This document shows, piece after piece, positions 1 through 7,453 of a stretch of DNA of 64,000 nt (the first letter of the stretch is position 1; each line of letters opens with the position of its first letter). Where the stretch lies: NCBI GenBank assembly GCA_030832825.1, contig JAURIJ010000008.1, positions 1 to 64,000 of the forward strand, in the 5' to 3' direction. This DNA is from Gammaproteobacteria bacterium. Its GTDB lineage: Bacteria; Pseudomonadota; Gammaproteobacteria; Pseudomonadales; Pseudohongiellaceae. Both the position numbers and the translations under genes were made by a program. Under the pieces are notes generated by a model. The model had not been told where the DNA came from and searched no databases. It saw nothing but the letters and a program-made list of their open reading frames with translations.

Positions 1-777
1 CGCACCTATGGTTCGCTGACCATCGGCAACGCCCCCGACTTCAGCACCACCTATGTGATGACGTATGTCGTTCCGCAGGTTGTCATGCTGGGCTTCTCCG
101 GCCACGCCATCCTCATGGCCTTTCAGGGCCTGAGCAATGACCTGGTGGAACCGCGGCGACGCGTGCGGGTGCCCTTCATTCCGGCCATGGGCGTTCTGGT
201 GGCAGTCATTCTCATGACGGGCTTCATCCGTACGGCGCAGACTTACTCGGAGGTGACACTGCCGGTGTTCCCCAACGAATTCCTGTTCTGCTACATGTTC
301 CTGATCACGCTGTGGTTCAACGTCAAGGTGATGCGTCTGGAGGGCGAAGCGCTGCAGGTGATCGTGCTGGCACGCGAACAGCAGCCCGTGCGGCTGAGTC
401 CGGTGCCGACGGCCGCACGCAAGACGGACAACACTGCCATGGTGCAGCGCATCTTCACGGTGCTGCGAGAGGAGAAACTGTACGCCCGGCCGGGACTCAC
501 GATCGGCGAGCTGGCGCAGCGGCTGTCCATGCAGGAGTACCGCCTGCGCCGGGTCATCAACAAGGAGCTGGGTTATCGCAACTTCAACCAGTTCCTCAAC
601 GAGTTCCGCATTGCCGAGGCCTGCCGGCGGCTGGAGCTGCCGGCGGAGCAGCGCGAGCCCATCGCCAATATTGCCTTCGACGTGGGCTACTCGGCGCTGT
701 CATCCTTCAACAAGGCGTTCAAGGACATTCACCACGTGACGCCCACTCAGTACCGGGACGGGGCGCACTCGGGCTGA
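1..777 (+). CDS. AraC-type regulator with N-terminal membrane domain, 5' end missing
   Basis: The reading frame is open to base 1, so the gene starts outside the window and the GTG at 55 is probably internal. The visible N-terminal half has three hydrophobic stretches (around VVPQVVMLGFSGHAIL, FIPAMGVLVAVILM and FLFCYMFLITLWF), followed by a linker and a C-terminal AraC-type DNA-binding domain with two helix-turn-helix units (TIGELAQRLSM and NIAFDVGYSALSSFNKAF) ending in the usual TPTQYR. This is the layout of membrane-anchored AraC regulators, which probably sense an envelope or small-molecule signal and bind DNA from the membrane. It converges on the DUF1015 gene, only 33 bases away, with no clear terminator between them. 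Target genes and signal cannot be inferred. Confidence 0.85.
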   Translation, partial: RTYGSLTIGNAPDFSTTYVMTYVVPQVVMLGFSGHAILMAFQGLSNDLVEPRRRVRVPFIPAMGVLVAVILMTGFIRTAQTYSEVTLPVFPNEFLFCYMFLITLWFNVKVMRLEGEALQVIVLAREQQPVRLSPVPTAARKTDNTAMVQRIFTVLREEKLYARPGLTIGELAQRLSMQEYRLRRVINKELGYRNFNQFLNEFRIAEACRRLELPAEQREPIANIAFDVGYSALSSFNKAFKDIHHVTPTQYRDGAHSG

Positions 778-810
778 TCAAAGCAGGGGCTTGCTTGCAA
801 GCGGATCAGC

Positions 811-2055
811 TCAATCCAGCACGTGGACAAACAGGCCGCTCTTGAGCTTGGGTTCGAACCAGGTGGACTTGGGCGGCATGACCTCCCCGGCATCGGCAAT
901 CGCCATCAGGCTCTCGATGGACGTCGGATACAGCGCGAACGCCACCCTGCACTCCCCTGAATCCACGCGCTGCTCCAGCGCCTGCAAGCCTCGGATACCG
1001 CCCACGAAGTCGATGCGCTTGTCGCGGCGCGGGTCGTCGATGCCCAGCAGCGGGGCCAGCAGATTGTTCTGCAGGATGCTCACGTCCAGCCGCTTCACCG
1101 GGTCCTTGTCGTTCCACAGCCCTTCCAGCGCTTCCAGCACATACCAGTGTCCGCCCAGGTACATGGTGAACTCGTGTTCCTTGCGCGGCTCCACCGCACC
1201 CTCCCGGCTGAAGCGCGCCTTGAAGCACAGCTGCAGCCGCGCCAGGAATTCCGCCTCATCCAGACCGTTCAGGTCCTTCACCACGCGGTTGTAGCCGAGG
1301 ATCTGCATCTGGTTGTGAGGAAAGAGCACGGCTGAGAAGTAGTTCCAGGATTCCTCGCCCGTGGGCGCAGCGGCCGCCTGCCGCCGCAGTTCCTTCACGC
1401 GCTGGGCTGCTGCCGAGCGATGATGCCCGTCAGCCACATACAGACAGTCCACCGCATCGAACTGCGCCTGCAATTGCGCCACGGTGGCGTCGTCCTGCAC
1501 CACCCATAGCACATGGCGATTGCCGTCGTCCGAGACGAAATCGTATTGCGGCGGCTGCGTCAAGATGGCGGCGATCAGGGCATCGATGGCTGGCTGCGCA
1601 CGATATGTGAGGAACACAGGGCCGACCTGGGCGCCCAGAGTGTGGATGTGGTTCACCCGGTCGTCTTCCTTGTCGGGCCGCGTGAACTCGTGCTTCTTGA
1701 TCAGGTTCTGTTCGTAGGCCGCCACCGAGGCGGCAGCGACCAGGCCGATCTGCTCATGGCTGCCCATCACCTGCTTGTAGACATAGAACGTGCTGCGAGC
1801 GTCGCGCTGCAGGATGCCCTCGGCGATGAAGCGCTGCAGATTCTCGGCGCCGCGCTGGTATACCCGTGCGTCGAACGCGTCGATGGCCGGGTCCACGTCG
1901 ATCTCCGGCTTGTTGATGCGCAGGAAACTGAACGGGTTGCCGGCTACCATGGCGAGGGCTTCTTCCCGGTTCAGGACATCATACGGCGGGGCCGCCACGC
2001 GGGAGGCCAGCTCGGGACGGGGGCGCAAGGCATTGAACGGTTTGATCAGCTTCAT
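811..2055 (-). CDS. DUF1015 family protein
   Basis: A 414-residue soluble protein matching the DUF1015 family over its whole length. Visible family landmarks are the N-terminal RVAAPPYDVLNREEA, KHEFTRPDKEDDRV near residue 140, and YVADGHHRSAAAQRV near residue 205, followed by FPHNQMQILGYNRVVKDLNG. No signal peptide or membrane segment is seen. The biochemical role of DUF1015 proteins is not established to my knowledge; in many genomes they sit near serine or amino-acid metabolism genes, but the neighbours here (an AraC-type regulator and a cyclase pseudogene) give no such hint. The start fits the family N-terminus (MKLIKPFNALRPRPEL), with AAGGATGAACC upstream as a possible SD. Confidence 0.9.
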   Translation of the reverse strand: MKLIKPFNALRPRPELASRVAAPPYDVLNREEALAMVAGNPFSFLRINKPEIDVDPAIDAFDARVYQRGAENLQRFIAEGILQRDARSTFYVYKQVMGSHEQIGLVAAASVAAYEQNLIKKHEFTRPDKEDDRVNHIHTLGAQVGPVFLTYRAQPAIDALIAAILTQPPQYDFVSDDGNRHVLWVVQDDATVAQLQAQFDAVDCLYVADGHHRSAAAQRVKELRRQAAAAPTGEESWNYFSAVLFPHNQMQILGYNRVVKDLNGLDEAEFLARLQLCFKARFSREGAVEPRKEHEFTMYLGGHWYVLEALEGLWNDKDPVKRLDVSILQNNLLAPLLGIDDPRRDKRIDFVGGIRGLQALEQRVDSGECRVAFALYPTSIESLMAIADAGEVMPPKSTWFEPKLKSGLFVHVLD

Positions 2056-2093
2056 GGTTCATCCTTTTGATCTTGTTGTTGTTTTTCTATTGC

Positions 2094-3934
2094 CTACTTC
2101 TCGACAAAGGTGTGCACGGCATCCAAGTCCGGCGGCAGGCCCTCGTGGCACAACGCGGCGATGCGGGCCGCGTAGACCGCGTACAGACTCTGTTCACGCG
2201 CCGACGCAGGCTGTTGCGCCAGCAGTGCCTCCAGGGCCTGCAACGCCGCTTGCCACTCCTGTGCGCGGTAAAGCCTGAGCACCTGCGCGAAGGCAGCAGC
2301 CTCCTGCAGCGCCTGCGTACTGACCTCTCCCTCGCGGCCCAGCACCTCGAAGATGCGCACGGGTTCCTTCTTGCCGGCCACGCGCACCAGGTCCAGCTCG
2401 CGGTAAACGAACCCTGGCGCTTCCAGGTAAGTGGCCTCGTTGACGATATTGGGCACGTGATAGCGCCGCGTCAGCCCTTCCAGCCGCGCAGACAGGTTCA
2501 CCGAGTCCCCGATCACCGTGTAGTTCAGACGATTCTGCGACCCGAGATTGCCCGCCACCACCAGTCCGGTATGCACGCCAATGCCGGCCTCGATGGCGAG
2601 CATGCCCATGCGCCAGATTCGCCGCATTGAGCGCCGCCATGGCGGACTGTATGGCGAGCGCCGTGGCGATGGCATTGCCGGCATCGCCCGGGCGACTCAG
2701 CGGCGCGCCGAACAGCGCCATGACCGAATCGCCCGTGTACTTGTCCACCACGCCGTGATGCCGTTCGATCACCTCGGTGACCTCGCTCAGGTAACGATTA
2801 AGCAGCGTCAGCACAGCCTCGAGCGCCTGGTTCTCGCACTGGGAGGTGAAGCCCTTGATGTCAGCGAACAGCACCGTGACCACCCGCTCTTCGCCGCCCA
2901 GCGCGATGGTCTTGCTCATCAGCTCCTCGGCGATCTCGTGCGACACCACCTTGCCGAGCAGGTCGCGCATTTTCGCTTTCTCGGCCAGCCCGGCCGCCAT
3001 CGTGTTGATGGAGCCGGCCAGCTGGCCGATCTCATCCTGCCCGGTCACCGCAACGGCTTGCCCGTAGTCCCCGGCCTCGATGCGGCGCACGCGCGGCGCC
3101 CGATCGAGGATGGGCCGCGTGACCGAGCGCGCCAGCAGGATCACGGCCAGCAGGCTGACGGCGATCACCGCGAGGTAAAACTGCAGCAGCGTGCCGTACT
3201 CGCCATCACTCAAAGCCACACGCAGGGTATCGGTCATGGCCGTGTCTGTCTGCTGCAACTGCGCGCTAAGCAGCTGCTGGTTGTCCGCACTGAGCGTCGA
3301 GGCGATCACGTGCACATCGGGCAGGGCCTGCGGGGCTTGTCTGGGTGAATTCCACGATGGAGACTTCGGACACGATGCTCTGCTTCACCGTGGCGGTGAA
3401 GCGGCTGTCGAAGAGGAAGCCGCCGAAGATCCACGCCACCGGTGTCGGCAGGAACAGCGGGATGACGGTGATCTGATACGGCACGCCCTGCACCGTGATG
3501 ATGGCATCCCCGATGCCGTCACTGGAGGCCGCTGCCGCATCCATCAGCACACGCCACTCGCCTTCGAACTTCTCGAAGCCCTGCATGCGCGTGTCGATCA
3601 TTACTTCGGCGATGAGCATCATGTCGGAGGCGCCCAGGGAGCGCATCAGGATGACGCTGCTGCTGCGCGGTGCCACCGTGACATTGGCGACAAACTCCTT
3701 GTCGATCTGGTCCACGCTGAACTCACCGAGCGTGGTGTGCGCCGGCTGCAGACCGTCCGGCAACAGCACCTCCACCCCGGCATCGGCAAACGGGTCGCCG
3801 GAGTCGGCATCCTGCAGAGCAATGCGCACTTCGGCCGCCTGAGCAGTCTGTAGAGGACCGAATAGCAGCCTGCCGCAGACACAGCAGGCAAGCAAGGTGA
3901 TGAACTGGCCAGGACGTGATGGAGACAGGCTCAT
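2094..3934 (-). pseudogene. Degenerate receptor-type class III adenylate/guanylate cyclase fused to a cupredoxin-like N-terminus
   Basis: Read on the minus strand, the parts are: a signal peptide starting MSLSPSRPG and a short cupredoxin-like stretch (FSVDQIDKEFVANVTV) as in methylamine-utilisation-type blue-copper-like proteins; an abrupt change to the C-terminal half of a dCache-like sensor domain (GVPYQITVIPLFLPTPVAW); a transmembrane helix; a HAMP domain; and a class III cyclase catalytic domain with both metal-site aspartates (VLFADIKGF, KYTGDSVMALFGAP). The frame breaks near 3345 (after VEFTQ) and again near 2610 (after AALNAANLAHG, resuming at MLAIEAGIGVHTG); each break is cured by removing one base. 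The sensor lacks its usual N-terminal membrane anchor. Two frameshifts plus an apparent internal deletion make this a pseudogene, unless the indels are assembly errors. It would have made cAMP or cGMP in response to a periplasmic signal. Confidence 0.82.
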
Positions 3935-4060
3935 ACGGCGTTGACCTCGCGCTGACCGCCGGGGCGGCTGTATTGCAGGCTGTATTGCTGGCTGCTGTGC
4001 CGCACGTGGCAGCGGCCTTTTTGCCAACTGCTGCAGCGGCTTTCGAGGCGGCAGTATAGC

Positions 4061-4528
4061 TCAGCTTGCTGCGGCAAAGGCGCGGGAAATGATGTCTGCC
4101 GGGTAGCCCTTGGCAAGCATGGCGCGATGGAGCTTCTGCCTGGCGACACGCTCGGATGCCGGCGGCAGACTGCCTCCGGACTTCTTCAACAGCAGCGCAC
4201 GCAGCGCGTCGAGCCACTCCGGAGCGGACAGGTCGAGCGCCGCCTGCAGGGTGGAGGCTGCCACGCCCTTCTGGCGCAGCTCCTGCCTGATGAGCAGAGG
4301 CCCCGCCCCTCGTGAGCGCCGGTAGCGCACATAGGCTTCGCAGAAACGTTCGTCATCGAGCAGGCCGTCGGCCGTGAGCTGCTCGAGCACCTCGGCAAAC
4401 AGCGCCTCGGCGTCAGGGAACCGGTGCTGGAGCTTGTCCAGCAGCTCGGCCCGGGAGTGTTCGCGCCGGGCCAGCAAATCCATGGCCGCCCGGCGCAGGC
4501 TCAGCGCAAGCGCCTTATTCGTACTCAC
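4061..4528 (-). CDS. recX: RecX regulatory protein
   Basis: RecX binds RecA filaments and limits their extension, tuning recombination and SOS induction in the cytoplasm. The 155-residue product has the three-repeat helical RecX layout: [19 protein letters not shown], then [20 protein letters not shown] with the family-typical DDERF, then the C-terminal lysine/arginine-rich helix. It lies directly downstream of recA. I place the start at the GTG at 4528 (VSTNKALAL), which overlaps the recA end by 14 bases; an ATG at 4558 would lengthen the overlap to 44 bases and add a non-conserved N-terminus. Co-transcription with recA, hence SOS control, is inferred. Confidence 0.92.
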   Translation of the reverse strand: MSTNKALALSLRRAAMDLLARREHSRAELLDKLQHRFPDAEALFAEVLEQLTADGLLDDERFCEAYVRYRRSRGAGPLLIRQELRQKGVAASTLQAALDLSAPEWLDALRALLLKKSGGSLPPASERVARQKLHRAMLAKGYPADIISRAFAAAS

Positions 4529-5579
4529 CGACCTCGTCCATCTCGTCGGCACTAGCACTCACAGCCAGAGCGGCACCGCCCAGCAACTGCTCGCGGATCT
4601 TGCCTTCGATTTCACCTGCAAGCTGCGGATTTTCCTCGAGATACATGGCCGCATTCTTCTTGCCTTGACCGATCTTCTCGCCATTGTAGGCATACCAGGC
4701 GCCGGACTTGTCGATGAGATTGAGCTTGACGCCCAGGTCGATGACCTCGCCCATGCGGTAGATGCCCGTGCCGTACATGATCTGGAATTCCGTTTGACGG
4801 AACGGCGGGGCCACCTTGTTTTTCACCACTTTCACGCGGGTTTCGCTGCCCACCACTTCCTCGCCTTCCTTGATGGAGCCGATGCGGCGAATGTCCAGAC
4901 GCACAGAGGCATAGAACTTGAGCGCATTGCCGCCGGTGGTGGTTTCGGGTGAGCCAAACATGACGCCGATCTTCATGCGGATCTGGTTGATGAAGATCAC
5001 CAGGGTGTTGGAGTTCTTGATGTTGGCCGTCATCTTGCGCAGAGCCTGGGACATCAGGCGTGCCTGCAGGCCCATGTGGCTGTCGCCCATGTCGCCCTCG
5101 ATTTCCGCCTTGGGCGTGAGCGCTGCCACCGAGTCGATGACCACGACGTCCACCGCGCCGGAGCGCACGATCATGTCGCAGATCTCCAGCGCCTGTTCGC
5201 CCGTGTCAGGCTGGCTGACCAGCAGGTTCTCGACGTCCACGCCCAGATTGCCGGCGTAGATCGGGTCCAGCGCATGTTCCGCGTCGATGAAGGCACAGGT
5301 GCCGCCCTTGCGCTGGCATTCGGCGATGACCTGCAGGGTGAGCGTGGTCTTGCCCGAGGATTCCGGCCCGTAGATCTCGACGATGCGCCCGCGCGGCAGA
5401 CCGCCGATGCCCAGGGCGATATCGAGCCCGAGGGACCCGGTGGAGATGGCCGGGATGGCTTCACGGCCCTTGTCGCCCAGCCGCATCATGGAGCCCTTGC
5501 CGAACTGGCGTTCGATCTGGGAGAGCGCAGCGTTGAGGGCTTTTTCGCGGTTGCTGTCTTTGCTTGGGTCTATGGCCAT
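4515..5579 (-). CDS. recA: Recombinase RecA
   Basis: RecA forms ATP-dependent filaments on single-stranded DNA, carries out strand exchange and triggers LexA self-cleavage. The product has 354 residues, the usual length. Visible features are the Walker A motif GPESSGKTT at residues 71-79, a long central ATPase core including [21 protein letters not shown], the [14 protein letters not shown] strand followed by loop L2 ([20 protein letters not shown]), and an acidic C-terminal tail ending [10 protein letters not shown]. An AAGGA SD precedes the ATG. A LexA box overlaps the promoter, and recX follows in an overlapping frame. Nothing about the protein is unusual. Confidence 0.99.
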   Translation of the reverse strand: MAIDPSKDSNREKALNAALSQIERQFGKGSMMRLGDKGREAIPAISTGSLGLDIALGIGGLPRGRIVEIYGPESSGKTTLTLQVIAECQRKGGTCAFIDAEHALDPIYAGNLGVDVENLLVSQPDTGEQALEICDMIVRSGAVDVVVIDSVAALTPKAEIEGDMGDSHMGLQARLMSQALRKMTANIKNSNTLVIFINQIRMKIGVMFGSPETTTGGNALKFYASVRLDIRRIGSIKEGEEVVGSETRVKVVKNKVAPPFRQTEFQIMYGTGIYRMGEVIDLGVKLNLIDKSGAWYAYNGEKIGQGKKNAAMYLEENPQLAGEIEGKIREQLLGGAALAVSASADEMDEVGEYE

Positions 5580-5612
5580 GATGATGTCCTTGTGACGATT
5601 CCTGATGCTGTG

Positions 5613-5635
5613 GGCAGCTTCCCGGGAAGACTGCC
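5613..5635 (-). other. Hairpin in the recA 5' leader
   Basis: On the minus strand GGCAG pairs with CTGCC and the inner CTTCCCGGGAAG is a perfect palindrome, separated from the outer stem by one bulged T. It lies about 35 bases upstream of the recA start codon, inside the predicted leader, and leaves the AAGGA SD free. No function is known; it may stabilise the mRNA. Confidence 0.45.
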
Positions 5636-5662
5636 GTGGTTGGACGGGATGTTGGTGAAGCG

Positions 5663-5691
5663 ATTAAAGCAAAGCCTTACTGTATATTCAA
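5663..5691 (-). promoter_or_regulatory. recA sigma-70 promoter
   Basis: Minus-strand TTGAAT (bases 5691-5686) and TTTAAT (5668-5663) are separated by exactly 17 bases. The -35 hexamer lies inside the LexA box, so repressor and RNA polymerase would compete, as at other recA promoters. The predicted transcript start is about 75 bases upstream of the recA ATG. Confidence 0.75.
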
Positions 5692-5697
5692 CCAGTA
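5678..5697. promoter_or_regulatory. LexA (SOS) box upstream of recA
   Basis: TACTG-N10-CAGTA, a textbook gammaproteobacterial LexA operator with an AT-rich centre (TATATTCAAC). It covers the recA -35 element and lies about 100 bases upstream of the recA start codon and 20 bases past the stop codon of the cinA-type gene. It predicts that recA, and by read-through recX, belong to a LexA regulon. Confidence 0.93.
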
Positions 5698-5716
5698 TTT
5701 CCACTGAGTGTTGAAT

Positions 5717-6238
5717 TCACCCAGGGCGACGCCGCAGCAGCGTCAGCAAGCCCTCCAGCGCGGCGATGACGCTCTGTCTGCGCACCGACTCGCGGTTGCC
5801 TGCGAAACGCTGCACCAGCGCTGTGCTGTGCACCTGAGCTGCCCCCGGCGTCTGCCAGGCCCAGCCGATCCACACCGTGCCTGCCGGCTTCGCGGGCGTG
5901 CCACCCCCCGGGCCCGCGACACCGCTGGTGGAGATGGCGTACTGTGCGCCGCTGCGCTGCAGCGCACCCACTGCCATAGCGAGCACGGTTTCGCGGCTGA
6001 CGGCTCCGGGGGCATGCGGACCGTCGAGCAGATCGGCGGGCACCTGCAGCACCTGTTGCTTGGCCAGGTTGGAGTAGGTCACGAAGCCGACATCGAACCA
6101 GCCTGAACTGCCGGGCACCGCCGTGATGGCCTGGGCCACCCAGCCACCTGTGCAGGATTCAGCCGTACTCACATGCGCCCCCAGCTGCGTGAGCAGTTCG
6201 CCGCACTGTCGGCTCAGAGCAAGGATGGATTTGTTCAT
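5717..6238 (-). CDS. pncC: Nicotinamide-nucleotide amidohydrolase (CinA C-terminal domain protein)
   Basis: This 173-residue protein is the stand-alone CinA C-terminal domain (PncC/YgaD type), which deamidates nicotinamide mononucleotide to nicotinate mononucleotide in NAD salvage. Family motifs visible are STAESCTGGWVAQAIT near residues 24-39, GWFDVGFVTYSN, and the glycine-rich TSGVAGPGGGTPAKPAGTVW. The N-terminal MoCF-like domain of long CinA proteins is absent, as is usual in gammaproteobacteria. It sits directly upstream of recA, a widely conserved arrangement, but recA has its own LexA-controlled promoter in the short gap. A GAAGG SD lies upstream of the ATG. Confidence 0.94.
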   Translation of the reverse strand: MNKSILALSRQCGELLTQLGAHVSTAESCTGGWVAQAITAVPGSSGWFDVGFVTYSNLAKQQVLQVPADLLDGPHAPGAVSRETVLAMAVGALQRSGAQYAISTSGVAGPGGGTPAKPAGTVWIGWAWQTPGAAQVHSTALVQRFAGNRESVRRQSVIAALEGLLTLLRRRPG

Positions 6239-6347
6239 GGCGATGGCCCTTCGGGGGATGTCCGGATACGAGCAAGCTTAGCAAAGAATCCGCCGCACGC
6301 CCCGCCTGAGAGGCGCTTGCACGAAACCGGCGCGAAGTCGCCGCAAT

Positions 6348-6389
6348 TAGACATGGATCAAGTCAGCGACAGCAGGCGCAGGGCACAAT
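6348..6389 (+). promoter_or_regulatory. Possible FNR/Anr-type site and promoter upstream of the reductase pseudogene
   Basis: Bases 6348-6361 read TAGAC-ATGG-ATCAA. The right half is a perfect FNR/Anr half-site; the left half matches TTGAT at three of five positions. A -10-like CACAAT lies at 6384-6389, which puts the centre of the site about 42 bases upstream of the expected transcript start, the spacing of class II FNR-activated promoters. No good -35 is present, which also fits an activator-dependent promoter. The downstream gene is broken, so the site may be decaying. Confidence 0.35.
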
Positions 6390-6410
6390 GCGGACCAAGT
6401 CGCCTTTGCC

Positions 6411-7345
6411 ATGGAATCCAACATGCCTGCAATGAAGTCCCTGCATCTGCCCGTCCACTTGTCGCAGCGCTCTCGCTCTCCTGATGCTTGCCGCATGGCT
6501 TGGCTCCCCCGACTCGTCCTGGTGCTTGGCCAGCTGCTGTCCACCTCGGCCCAGCGCGCACTGGGCTGGCCGCCATTGCTCGCCACGGAGTTCGTTGATC
6601 GGCAATCCGCGCAGGCCTTCACGCGCTGGGGCACGCGGCTGAGCCAGGCCCTCGGCCTGCCGCTCGGGACGCCCATCAGCATTCTGCGTTTCCAGCCCGC
6701 CCCCCGCACTCGGGCGCTGCCACGCTTCACGGCTGGCGATCTGGTCGGCATTCTGCCGCCCGGCACGTCGGTTCCCCGCCTGTATTCCCGGGTGTCGGCG
6801 TCGCGGGACGGCGTGCTGGAAATCTGCGTGCGACGGCATGAGCACGGTGTCTGCTCGCGCTTTCTCTGCGACCTGCAACCGGGGGACTCGATCGAGGCCT
6901 TCCTCCAGCCCAACCCCCGCTTCACCCGCAGCCCGGCAAGACGCCGCTCATCCTGATCGGTGCCGGCACCGGCATGGCGCCGCTGGCAGGCTTCATTCGC
7001 GCCAACGAGGCCGGGCGGCCGGTGCATCTGTACTGGGGCGGTCGGCTGGCAAGCGCGGATTTCCTCTAAGAAAAGTCCCTCCAGTCCTGGCTCGACGACC
7101 ACCGCCTGAGCCGCCTGCGCGTGGGCTTCTCGCGCAGCGCCACGCCCGCGCACGTGCAGGATCTGCTGCAGCAGGACGGCGACCTGCTGCGCGCACTGGT
7201 GCAGGACAACGCCCAGGTGCTGGTCTGCGGCGGCCGGCCCATGGCGGCGAACGTGGCGGCGGTGATGGACGCCCTGCTGCTGCCGCTGGGCCTCAGCGTG
7301 CATGCGCTGCGCGCCAGCGACCGCTATCTTGAAGACACCTACTGA
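6411..7345 (+). pseudogene. Remnant of a FAD/NADPH-binding flavoprotein reductase (CysJ-like C-terminal part)
   Basis: The translated pieces resemble the C-terminal FAD- and NAD(P)H-binding half of sulfite reductase/PepSY-flavodoxin-type reductases. The first frame gives FTAGDLVGILPPG, VPRLYSRVSAS (the FAD-contacting RxYS motif) and CVRRHEHGVCSRFL; near 6930 the frame shifts and continues with GKTPLILIGAGTGMAPLAGF (NADPH-binding loop), AQVLVCGG and the C-terminal RYLEDTY. In the second frame a TAA at 7067-7069 replaces what should be a tyrosine codon (ADFL-stop-EKS where relatives have DFLYE). The flavodoxin and membrane parts are gone. A frameshift, a nonsense codon and missing domains mark it as a pseudogene. 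It separates the cinA-type gene from mutS, which are close neighbours in related genomes. Confidence 0.85.
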
Positions 7346-7453
7346 AGGCTCGCCCGCTGTACGCTGAGCGTGCGGCTGTTCCCTGCCCGGCAGGTTTGCT
7401 ACGCTTCGCGCCTGTCCGCCCGCAGGCCCAGTCACCGGAAGATGCGAGACCCC

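Noticed and set aside
778-810. GCTTGCAAGC palindrome between the AraC-type and DUF1015 genes as a shared terminator
   Set aside because: Ten bases with no loop or T tract; not a credible intrinsic terminator.
3935-4060. N-terminal extension of the cyclase remnant reading QPAIQPAIQPP, with short direct repeats of GCAATACAGCC
   Set aside because: The ATG at 3934 starts a proper signal peptide; the repeats are only two copies and no protein family matches the extension.
7346-7453. Possible mutS promoter (TACGCT) and a CCTGC-CCG-GCAGG hairpin
   Set aside because: No acceptable -35, and the hairpin is short with no T tract; too weak to list.
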